Origin: Pseudomonadota bacterium
Lineage (GTDB): Bacteria; Myxococcota_A; UBA796; GCA-2862545
Assembly: GCA_023954855.1 (NCBI GenBank)
Contig: JAGSGY010000028.1
Span: 1 to 58,500, forward strand
DNA: 58,500 bases
Direction: 5' to 3'
The translations under genes and the position numbers were made by a program. Below the pieces are notes generated by a model. It saw nothing but the letters and a program-made list of their open reading frames with translations. It had not been told where the DNA came from and did not search any database. Below, in pieces: positions 24,972 through 32,748 of the stretch (position 1 is the first letter of the stretch; each line of letters opens with the position of its first letter).

Positions 24972-27770
24972 CTACTCTGCGGCGTGCTTGGCCTGAATGG
25001 CCGCGAGCACGCGCTCTGGGGTGAAGGGCATCTCGCGCAGACGGACACCGACCGCATCGAAGATGGCATTCGCGATGGCGGGAATCGCCGGGTGGAGGGG
25101 GCCTTCACCGGCTTCCTTGGCCCCATAGGGGCCCGCGGGGTCGACCGTCTCAACGATGTCGGCCTCGAGAAGCGGCGTGTCGAGGCTGGTGAGGATGCGA
25201 TAGTCGAGCAGGTTCGGCCCGAAGTGAAGCCCGTCGTCGCGGTAGGTCATGTCCTCAGTCAGGGCCTCGCTAGCGCCCATGTAGACGCTGCCCTCGATTT
25301 GTCCCTCGACCAGCGTGCGGTTCAGCGCGCGGCCGCAGTCGTGGGCTGCCCAGATGTTGTGCAGCGTGACCTTGCCCGTGTTCTCGTCAACGCTGACTTC
25401 GGCGACATGTGCGGTGGCCGAGTAGGCCGGCGAGGCTCCAATGGTGCCGCCGCGGTAGTCGCCGCCGCGGTCCTTGGTCCAGTAGCCACCATGCTCCGCA
25501 AGGGTTCCGCTCGCCGACTCCGTGAGCCAGAGCACTTCGCGGACCGGCAAGACTTTCTCGGGCTCATCGGTGTCGTAGTACTCGCCGGGTCGTACCCCCA
25601 CCTGCTCAGTGGGGACTTCCCACTGCGCGGCGACGGCCTCAACCATGCGCTTGCGCAGCTTGCCACCGGCTTCCTTTGCCGCTGTACCCGCCATCAGCGT
25701 GATGCGAGAGGAATAGGCGCCAAGGTCGACAGGGGTGAGGTCGGTGTCTGCGGAGACGACGATGATGTCGTCCATCGGCACACCCGTCTCTTCAGCGACC
25801 ACGATCGCCAGCATCGAGTCGGAGCCCTGACCAATGTCGTTCGTGCCTGCGAAGATGGTCAGGGTGCCGCTGCGGTCACCGCGGAGGACCACCGAGCTCT
25901 GCGGCATCTTGTTCGGGTAGATCGGGTAGTTCGTGCCCGAGATGTACATGCTCGTCGCCACGCCGACACCGCGCCCATCGGGCAGCTTGCCATGCTTCTC
26001 GAGCCAGCCTGAGGCCGCTTCGACGGAGTCGAGGCACTGCAGGATGCCGCAGGTCTCAGCCTTCATTCCGGTGATGGTCTCTTCACCGTCAACCATGCCG
26101 TTGACCCGGCGAATGGCGATGGGGTCCATGCCAAGCTGTTCGGCCAGCTCGTCGATGGCCGTCTCGAGCGGGAAGCGCGGCTGCACCGAGCCATGGCCGC
26201 GCTTGGGGCCACACGCCGGTTTGGTCGTGTAGGCGCGGCGGCTGCGGTAGCGGTACGAGCCGAAGCGAATCGGCCCAGGAAGCAGCTGACCCGCGTAGTA
26301 GGTCGTGACCAGGCCGAACGAGTGGTACGAGCCGCCGTCGAGCACGATGTCGTTTTCGACTGCGGTGATGTTGCCCTCTGCGTCGGCGGCAATCGTGAAG
26401 TCGAACTCCATCGGGTGGCGGCCGCGGTGCGCGTAGAACACTTCTTCACGCGTATAGAGGATTTTCACCGGCCGCCCAGCCTTCTTGGCGAGGACGGCGA
26501 CACAAAACTCGAGGTCGAAGGGCTCGGACTTGCCGCCGAACGCGCCGCCCAGAGCGGGCTGGATGACGCGGATCTTGGTCTCGGGCACATCGAGCACCTT
26601 GGCGAGCTCACGGTGCAGGTAGTGGCTGACCTGGGTGGCTGACCAGACGGTCAAGCGGCCGTCCGGCTCCCACCGCCCGATGGCGCAGTGCGGCTCGATC
26701 GGGGCGTGTGTGGAGCCCGAGTAGCGCCAGGTCCCGCTGACCTTCGCTGCGGCGGACTCGAGCGCTGCATCGACCTCTCCAAACGAGAGCTCGACCTTCT
26801 TGCAGAGGTTGGTCTTGCGCGGACGTCCCTTCCAGTCCTCGTCGTGCACAAGGGGAGCGCCTTCTTCGAGGGCAGCCCGCGGGTCGAGAACGGGTTCGAG
26901 CAGCTCGTAGTCGACCTCGATAGCCGCGATGGCGCGATTTGCGGTCTCTTCATCGACCGCAGCCACAGCCGCAACGCCGTCGCCGATGTAGCGAACCTTG
27001 TCGATGCAGAGCGCGTGCTCGTCAGGGGTCCAGGGGATGACGCCAAACGACGTGGGCAGCTCTGCGCCCACCATGACTGCCTTCACACCCTTCATCGCCT
27101 CTGCGGCAGACGTGTCGATCGAGCGAATCCGCGCGTGCGCATGGGGCGAGCGCAAGATCTTGCCGTGCAGCATGCCCGGAAGCTGGATGTCGTCTGCGTA
27201 CTGGGTGGCGCCGGTGGCCTTGCCGATGGCGTCGAGCTTCCGAGCACGAGACCCGATGACGGTAAAGCCCTCGGTGGGCGTGCCCGTGACCCGCTCGACG
27301 GGCTGCTTGAGGCCCTTGGCGGCGAGTTGGACGGCCTCGTAGATCTTGGTGTAGCCCGTGCACCGGCAGAGGTTTCCTGACAGGGCCTCTTGGATCTCGG
27401 GAATCGACGGGTCGTCATTCTTCTCAAGCAGTGCGGCGGCGCTCATGATCATGCCGGGCTGGCAGAAGCCGCACTGAAGGGCACCGGTGACGTCGAAGGC
27501 CTGCTGAATGGCCGCGGGGGTCACGCCGTTGGCGATACCCTCGATCGTGCGAACCTCGCGTCCCACAGCCTGCATGGCAAGGGTGCAGCAGGAGAGCACA
27601 GGCTCACCGTCGAGGAGGACCGTGCACGCGCCGCAGTCGCCCTTGTCGCAGCCCTGCTTGCTACCCGTGAGCTGCGCCTCGTAGCGAAGCACCTCGAGCA
27701 GTGTCCAGTGGTGGGGGATCGCAAGCTCGCGATCTTCCCCGTTGATTGAGAGCGTCCGCAGCTCCTTCAT
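24972..27770 (-). CDS. Molybdenum hydroxylase large chain: fused 2Fe-2S and molybdopterin subunits
   Basis: The 932-residue product joins two proteins that are separate in typical three-subunit enzymes. Residues 1 to about 160 are the 2Fe-2S subunit, with the plant-type cluster Cys41, Cys46, Cys49, Cys61 and the second cluster in CGFCQPG and NLCRCTGY. After a short linker the Mo-binding subunit starts (ATQYADDIQLPGMLHGKIL). It includes GGAFGGKSEPFDLEF, the region HRGRHPMEFDF, and the C-terminal GAKEAGEGP that holds the catalytic Glu. With the downstream FAD subunit it would transfer electrons Mo-FeS-FAD-4Fe-4S. The 4-hydroxybenzoyl-CoA reductase type is inferred from that FAD subunit. GTG 27773 is an alternative start. 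Confidence 0.88.
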   Translation of the reverse strand: MKELRTLSINGEDRELAIPHHWTLLEVLRYEAQLTGSKQGCDKGDCGACTVLLDGEPVLSCCTLAMQAVGREVRTIEGIANGVTPAAIQQAFDVTGALQCGFCQPGMIMSAAALLEKNDDPSIPEIQEALSGNLCRCTGYTKIYEAVQLAAKGLKQPVERVTGTPTEGFTVIGSRARKLDAIGKATGATQYADDIQLPGMLHGKILRSPHAHARIRSIDTSAAEAMKGVKAVMVGAELPTSFGVIPWTPDEHALCIDKVRYIGDGVAAVAAVDEETANRAIAAIEVDYELLEPVLDPRAALEEGAPLVHDEDWKGRPRKTNLCKKVELSFGEVDAALESAAAKVSGTWRYSGSTHAPIEPHCAIGRWEPDGRLTVWSATQVSHYLHRELAKVLDVPETKIRVIQPALGGAFGGKSEPFDLEFCVAVLAKKAGRPVKILYTREEVFYAHRGRHPMEFDFTIAADAEGNITAVENDIVLDGGSYHSFGLVTTYYAGQLLPGPIRFGSYRYRSRRAYTTKPACGPKRGHGSVQPRFPLETAIDELAEQLGMDPIAIRRVNGMVDGEETITGMKAETCGILQCLDSVEAASGWLEKHGKLPDGRGVGVATSMYISGTNYPIYPNKMPQSSVVLRGDRSGTLTIFAGTNDIGQGSDSMLAIVVAEETGVPMDDIIVVSADTDLTPVDLGAYSSRITLMAGTAAKEAGGKLRKRMVEAVAAQWEVPTEQVGVRPGEYYDTDEPEKVLPVREVLWLTESASGTLAEHGGYWTKDRGGDYRGGTIGASPAYSATAHVAEVSVDENTGKVTLHNIWAAHDCGRALNRTLVEGQIEGSVYMGASEALTEDMTYRDDGLHFGPNLLDYRILTSLDTPLLEADIVETVDPAGPYGAKEAGEGPLHPAIPAIANAIFDAVGVRLREMPFTPERVLAAIQAKHAAE

Positions 27771-27836
27771 CACGACCCCAAGCGCTGTGGCCTCGCCGCC
27801 ATGGACGATGCCTTGGCCGGGCCTGTAACCAGTTGT

Positions 27837-29285
27837 TTAGGCGCCGACGCCGAGCATTGTCAGCAAGAGCGCCGGACCCCAGCCCGTGGCGCGCTGAGCA
27901 GCGAAGCCCGGACCTGCCATGTCGACGTGAAGCCACTCGCCCTTGTATTCGCCGATGTGCTCGTAGATGAACTGTCCGGCGCAGCTGGACTGGCCATTCG
28001 CGCGATCCTTCACCGAGTTTCTGAGGTCTGCGACCTTGCTCTGAAACTCTTTGCGGAACAGCTCGGGTGCGAACGGCAGCGGGTGCACGAGCTCTCCCGA
28101 GGCGCGTCCGGCTTCGATGGCCCGCCCTTCGATCTCGGCGCCATTTGCATACAGCGCGGCATGCAGGCGGCCGGTGGCCACGAGCTGTGCACCTGTGAGA
28201 GTCGCGAGATCGATCACCGAGTCAGGCTCGCGGTTCGCGACAACCCACGCCAGGCCATCGGCGAGTACCAGCCGGCCCTCAGCGTCGGTATTGTTGACCT
28301 CGACCTTTTTGCCGGACAGCATCGAGAGCACGTCGTCTGGGCGAATAGCCCGGTGCCCAATCGCGTTCTCGGCGACGCAGAGCACCGCTGTGAGGCGCTG
28401 CGGGGCCTTGAGCTCGACTGCGGCCAGGAAGCTCGCGAGGACGGCGGCGGCACCCGCCATGTCGGACTTCATGCCCGGCATACCCGTCTTTCCCTTGATG
28501 GACAGGCCGCCGGTGTCGTAGACGATGCCCTTTCCAACCCAGGCTTGGTGGCTCGTGGCACCCTCGGGCGCCCAGTCGAGCACGATTAGGGCAGGGGGCT
28601 CGGTCGCGGCACGGCCCACACCGTAGAGGCCTCCGAGGCCCGCTTCGCGAAGCTCCTCGCCACGAATGACCGTGATGTCCACGTCACCGCGTGCGTCCGC
28701 AAAGGTCTTCGCCGTCGAGACAAACGCGTCGACATTGAAGATGTCCGGCGGGGTGTCGACCATGCGGGCAGCCCTGCGGACAGCTTCGGCGACCGTGTCG
28801 AGGGGGCCCGTGTCCTCGAGTGCGCCTTCGGATCCGAGGAGGACCGCGGTGGCCTTCCACTTGTTCGAGGGCGATGCCATGTTGAATAGCGGAAGAGCCC
28901 GCGCGATCGCCGCCGCAACTGCGAAGCCGTGGCCCGGGTCCTCGAGCGCCGCGAGAACACCGAGTGTTCCCTTGCGAAGAGCAGCCTTGACGATGCCGGG
29001 AATCGCCCAGGCACGCGTCGGGCTGTTGTGCCGTGAGCACGCCTCGGGAAGCACACCAATCACAACCTTGGCCGGCTTGTCCGTGGTCCAGCTCGACGTC
29101 GTACGCCCCGAATCACCGCCGCGGGTGGCGTTCACCATGGCCTTGTACACGTTGACGTCAAGCGACGCGGGCAGCGCAGCCAGCACGTCATCGCGCAACA
29201 ACTCGTTCTTACGCCCGAACACGAGAAGCGTGTCGACGTCGTTCAGGTCGGCGAGCGATGAGGAAAACGCGAGGTCGGCGGGCAT
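27837..29285 (-). CDS. pepA: Leucyl aminopeptidase, M17 family
   Basis: This is a cytosolic dinuclear-metal aminopeptidase that removes N-terminal residues. From ATG 29285 (AGGAG 5 bases upstream) the product is 482 residues, normal for M17. Metal and catalytic residues are all visible: KGIVYDTGGLSIK (Lys and Asp), MKSDMAGAAAV (Asp), NNTDAEGRLVLADG (Asp, Glu, Arg). The N-terminal domain is divergent, as usual. PepA homologues can also bind DNA in some bacteria, but nothing here tests that. The gene is upstream of the molybdenum hydroxylase by 66 bases on the same strand, without obvious functional link. Confidence 0.9.
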   Translation of the reverse strand: MPADLAFSSSLADLNDVDTLLVFGRKNELLRDDVLAALPASLDVNVYKAMVNATRGGDSGRTTSSWTTDKPAKVVIGVLPEACSRHNSPTRAWAIPGIVKAALRKGTLGVLAALEDPGHGFAVAAAIARALPLFNMASPSNKWKATAVLLGSEGALEDTGPLDTVAEAVRRAARMVDTPPDIFNVDAFVSTAKTFADARGDVDITVIRGEELREAGLGGLYGVGRAATEPPALIVLDWAPEGATSHQAWVGKGIVYDTGGLSIKGKTGMPGMKSDMAGAAAVLASFLAAVELKAPQRLTAVLCVAENAIGHRAIRPDDVLSMLSGKKVEVNNTDAEGRLVLADGLAWVVANREPDSVIDLATLTGAQLVATGRLHAALYANGAEIEGRAIEAGRASGELVHPLPFAPELFRKEFQSKVADLRNSVKDRANGQSSCAGQFIYEHIGEYKGEWLHVDMAGPGFAAQRATGWGPALLLTMLGVGA

Positions 29286-29365
29286 GGGCACTCCTGGGCG
29301 GTAGAGCTAGTAACCCCCGTGAGCGTCGCGCCTGAACCAAAGCGACCCGCTCAGATGGGGAACCC

Positions 29366-30280
29366 GTGGATTCGCAGATCGTAGCGAGCTTCGACATCGG
29401 CCCAGACGACGCCGACACGCACTGGGACGTCTGGTGTGTAGGCCGCCGACATGATCTGCCCACCCGTAGCTCCGTACGCAAGGCGATTCGCCGCGGCGAC
29501 CTGAAGCTGAATGGGGCTACGGTGGAGTCGTGTCGATGGCTTAAGGAAGGCGACACGGTCACCTTTCACGAGGACCGACGCCCACTCGCAAAGGTGTACG
29601 ACCGAGATCTTGATGTCCTCTTCGAGGACGAACACCTCGCCGTGGTCTACAAGCCCGCTGGCATCCGGGTGAATGGCAATGAGTGGAAGACCCTCGAGCA
29701 CGCACTTCCACACAACCTCGAGCCGAGCACGCTGCCCGGAGCACTTCGGAGCCCGCGAATCGCACACCGCCTCGACCGGCCCACTCAAGGACTGGTCCTA
29801 TGCGCCAAGACGGCTCCGGCCCTCGTCGGTCTGAACCGCGCCTTTCAACAGCGCGAGGTGCAGAAGACCTACGTTGCACTGCTCGCCGGAAGACTCGACG
29901 GGGAGGGGATCTGCACCACCGCCATTGACGGGCGAAACGCCGAGACACACTACCGAGCCATGGAGCACGTGCACTGCCTGAAGGTCCCAGACACTTGGCT
30001 CACCACGGTGGAGTTACGCCCCGTCACCGGGCGGAAGCACCAGCTGCGTCGGCACATGGCGGAGCTTGACGCACCGGTGCTCGGCGACCCCCAGCACACG
30101 CCGGAGGGCATGCCTGTGCTTCAGAGCAAAGGCCTGTTCCTCGCGGCCGTGGGGCTCATCCTCACCCATCCGATCCTCGAAGCCCCAATCTCGGTGACCG
30201 CCCCCGAGCCCGCAAAGTTCGGCTCCATGCGGCGGCGAGAGGCTCGTCGCTGGCTGAACTACTTCCCCGAGACTCCATGA
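29366..30280 (+). CDS. RluA-family pseudouridine synthase
   Basis: The 304-residue enzyme should isomerise uridine to pseudouridine in RNA. It has an N-terminal S4-like RNA-binding segment (SSVRKAIRRGDLKLNGATVE, residues about 36-60) and the catalytic motif HRLDRPTQGLVL with the essential Asp. The family segments KTYVALLAGRL and VTGRKHQLRRHMA follow, then LGDPQ near the C-terminus. The start is GTG 29366. The target RNA (23S, 16S or tRNA) cannot be told from the sequence. The stop overlaps the next gene's ATG. Confidence 0.9.
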   Translation: MDSQIVASFDIGPDDADTHWDVWCVGRRHDLPTRSSVRKAIRRGDLKLNGATVESCRWLKEGDTVTFHEDRRPLAKVYDRDLDVLFEDEHLAVVYKPAGIRVNGNEWKTLEHALPHNLEPSTLPGALRSPRIAHRLDRPTQGLVLCAKTAPALVGLNRAFQQREVQKTYVALLAGRLDGEGICTTAIDGRNAETHYRAMEHVHCLKVPDTWLTTVELRPVTGRKHQLRRHMAELDAPVLGDPQHTPEGMPVLQSKGLFLAAVGLILTHPILEAPISVTAPEPAKFGSMRRREARRWLNYFPETP

Positions 30281-30642
30281 TCTGGCTTCTTCTCGCTGCT
30301 TGTTCGAGTACGCCCACCATGTCCGAGACGCGGCCGCCCACTCCGGTGCAGGTCGATCCAGTGCTTGGGCGCCTTCGCGCTCGACCGCTCGACTACACCC
30401 GACACGCCGAGTGCCGCATGGACTGCCGGCACGTGTCAAAGGACGAAGTGGAGGAGATCCTTCGCGTCGGTGAGGTCGACCCCGAGCGCACCCGCTCGGA
30501 TGGAGAGTGCCCAAGCTACGCGGTCGAGGGCACTAGCTCCGACGACCAACGCCTGCGCATCGTCTACGCGGGCTGTGCCACCGAGACACGGGTCGTCACC
30601 GCGATCGACCTCGACACTGACTGGCCCTGCGACTGTCGCTAG
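30277..30642 (+). CDS. DUF4258-like lipoprotein
   Basis: The 121-residue product begins with a short lipoprotein signal, MIWLLLAAC. The remainder resembles DUF4258: YTRHAECRMDCRHVSKDEVE, then a strand pair ending LRIVYAGCATETRVVTAIDL and the tail WPCDC. Some soluble DUF4258 proteins resemble RelE-like toxins in fold, but the lipoprotein signal and extra Cys residues argue for an exported, disulfide-bonded relative. It is coupled to the pseudouridine synthase gene by ATGA. Its stop codon overlaps that of the convergent FG-GAP gene. Confidence 0.75.
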   Translation: MIWLLLAACSSTPTMSETRPPTPVQVDPVLGRLRARPLDYTRHAECRMDCRHVSKDEVEEILRVGEVDPERTRSDGECPSYAVEGTSSDDQRLRIVYAGCATETRVVTAIDLDTDWPCDCR

Positions 30643-32705
30643 TCCTTGTCGCGGAACTCGGGCTCTTTCCAAGGGTCCCAGGAGAAGCCGTACAGGAGCA
30701 TCGCCTCGCCAGCGGGAGCTCCTCGATACAGGCCCAAGGCCCGAAGCTCGATGTGGTGACGAAGGCCCTGCCGGTCCTTGTGCAGCCCGATCACGGTGCG
30801 GACACCGCCGCCGAGCTCCCAGATACCCGCTGCGCCGATCAGGCCGAAGCGGAACTGCTCTACGCCGACATCGACACCGACCGTGAACGTGCCGTACTGG
30901 TGCAGCTTTGCGTCGGCGGGGCCCAAGTATCGAAGGAAAGGCGCGGTCTCCATGCCTAGGACCAGCCCCAGACCGGGCGCTCCACTCTCACAGGCGAAGG
31001 CCAGGGCGGGAGAACCACCGAAGGCCACCTGGGAGTCATTGCCTACGAAGCTCCAGCTGTAGCGCGTCGAGGACACCGACATCGCACCGCCCGCGCCCAC
31101 GCGGAAGGTCCCGCAAATCGGCAGCTTGGCGCGGCCGCGTGGTTCTCCCTTTACACGAATGCGAGCGAGCTCGGGATAGTCCTCGGGCTCTTCGACGGGC
31201 ACCTCTTCGGGCGGCGCCTCATAGACTACCGACCTCCGCTTCAGGCGCTGGCTCCAGACGTAGAGCACCATCACTTCGCCAGTAACAGGTCCGAACACGG
31301 TCAGACGCGCCTCGAGGCCCTTGTATGCTCCGCCCGAGAGCCACGGAGTCAGCACGGTACGAATTCCGCCGCCGTAGTTGAAGACGCCGCCGGTGAGGAA
31401 CGGCCCGGCACGAAGTCGGGGGCTTCCGACCGTGACGCCCGCAGTGGCGTTCAGCAAGTGAATGCCGCCAGTGTCGTTCTCGCGAATCCAGAAGAACAGC
31501 GCCGCTGAGTCGACGCCGAGGAAGGCGCGCACGTGGGGCCCGCCGATTTCGTATCCGAGCGCGAGCGCTGGGAAGAAGGGGATCTGCACCGAGACGGGGC
31601 CGAGAGTGCGGCCCATCGCCCAGCCAGAGCCGACGACCACGTAGCGCTGGCGACGGTCCCGTTCTCTTTCCAGCGCCATGTCGTCGCCAAGGAAGGAAGG
31701 CACCTCCACCCCGAGCACGGTCCGCTTGCGACTGCGCTTGGCCTCAGCCAGGCGCGGAACGTCGTTCGGCCTAGCCTCTGGCTCTGGAGTCGGAGCCTCG
31801 ACTTCAATGCAGACTGCATTTAGGGTCGTCACGCCTGCCGCCCCCGCCAGCACGAGGTCCGCACAGCCATCCCCGTCGATGTCGCCGTGCTCGACGTGCA
31901 ACACACCGGTGGGCGTTGAGAAGGCCTCGACGGTCGTTCCCACGATCCACGTCGACACGCCTTCGCCGAGCACCAACAGGTCTTCGCCCACAGGCACGAG
32001 CTTACGCGCGTCCGGAAGGGGGGTTGACTGGTGCGCCATATCGGCCACCGCGAAGCTGTCCGGGAGAGTCCAGGTCCAGCCGCGGCGACTCCAGGCGAGG
32101 TCCGAAATGGGGCCGCCCGTCGCAAAGGACGAGAGGCCCGCCGCGCCGCGCTCGCTGACGAGCTCACCGCCAACCACCGAATAGGCGACAAGGCCCTGGT
32201 GGGAGGCGAGGAGGGGGGTCCCGGGCTGGCCATCAAACGGCGCTTCGGAAGAGGCGGAAGCGACACCCTCGCTCACCGAGTAGTGCCGAACCTCTCCCCC
32301 GCCAGCGGTGACGAGCCCGCGGTAGGGCCCCTCGTCCACTGCAACAATGGCCTCGCAGGCCTCGGACGAGAGCTCGAGAGCTTCGCCTCCGTACCGACCG
32401 GTCCACGGGACAGACCAGAGTCCCCCCGGTCCACACCCAACCAACTCGAGACGCCCGTCGCCATCGGTGTCGTAGAGCACCATATCGAGGCCACCCCGGT
32501 CCAGGGTCCGGACGACCTCTCCGTGCAGGGGATCCACGATCCACGACGCATTCGCGCCGAGAGCGATGACCACGTCGCGTTCCCCCATGGGGGCGGTGAT
32601 CATCGCCTGCACGGCGGCGGGCGTCTCGGTAGGACCGACAACCACATGGTCCCAAGCGAGGGCGGGCGTCCAGGCGACCAGTAGGGGGAGCAGCAGCGTT
32701 CTCAT
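30639..32705 (-). CDS. Exported FG-GAP/beta-barrel protein
   Basis: Started at ATG 32705 the product has 688 residues and a signal peptide ending TPALAWD. The N-terminal half contains FG-GAP/VCBS-type repeats with calcium-loop-like motifs, DTDGDGRLELVGCG and HGDIDGDGCADLVLAG, suggesting a propeller. The linker is rich in Glu, Pro and Arg. The C-terminal half alternates polar and hydrophobic residues with many Gly and aromatics (VVVGSGWAMGRTLGP; FFPALALGYEIGG), in two similar halves that could be outer membrane barrels. It ends WKEPEFRDKD. A surface-exposed propeller on a membrane anchor is a reasonable model, but the family is not recognised. Confidence 0.75.
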   Translation of the reverse strand: MRTLLLPLLVAWTPALAWDHVVVGPTETPAAVQAMITAPMGERDVVIALGANASWIVDPLHGEVVRTLDRGGLDMVLYDTDGDGRLELVGCGPGGLWSVPWTGRYGGEALELSSEACEAIVAVDEGPYRGLVTAGGGEVRHYSVSEGVASASSEAPFDGQPGTPLLASHQGLVAYSVVGGELVSERGAAGLSSFATGGPISDLAWSRRGWTWTLPDSFAVADMAHQSTPLPDARKLVPVGEDLLVLGEGVSTWIVGTTVEAFSTPTGVLHVEHGDIDGDGCADLVLAGAAGVTTLNAVCIEVEAPTPEPEARPNDVPRLAEAKRSRKRTVLGVEVPSFLGDDMALERERDRRQRYVVVGSGWAMGRTLGPVSVQIPFFPALALGYEIGGPHVRAFLGVDSAALFFWIRENDTGGIHLLNATAGVTVGSPRLRAGPFLTGGVFNYGGGIRTVLTPWLSGGAYKGLEARLTVFGPVTGEVMVLYVWSQRLKRRSVVYEAPPEEVPVEEPEDYPELARIRVKGEPRGRAKLPICGTFRVGAGGAMSVSSTRYSWSFVGNDSQVAFGGSPALAFACESGAPGLGLVLGMETAPFLRYLGPADAKLHQYGTFTVGVDVGVEQFRFGLIGAAGIWELGGGVRTVIGLHKDRQGLRHHIELRALGLYRGAPAGEAMLLYGFSWDPWKEPEFRDKD

Positions 32706-32748
32706 GCTTGAAACGTGCCACCTTTTCGAGCCGGGCGCACGTCGACTG

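Noticed and set aside
30277-30642. RelE-like toxin (DUF4258)
   Set aside because: The protein begins with a lipoprotein signal and carries several Cys, and no antitoxin gene is adjacent, so an exported non-toxin role is more likely.
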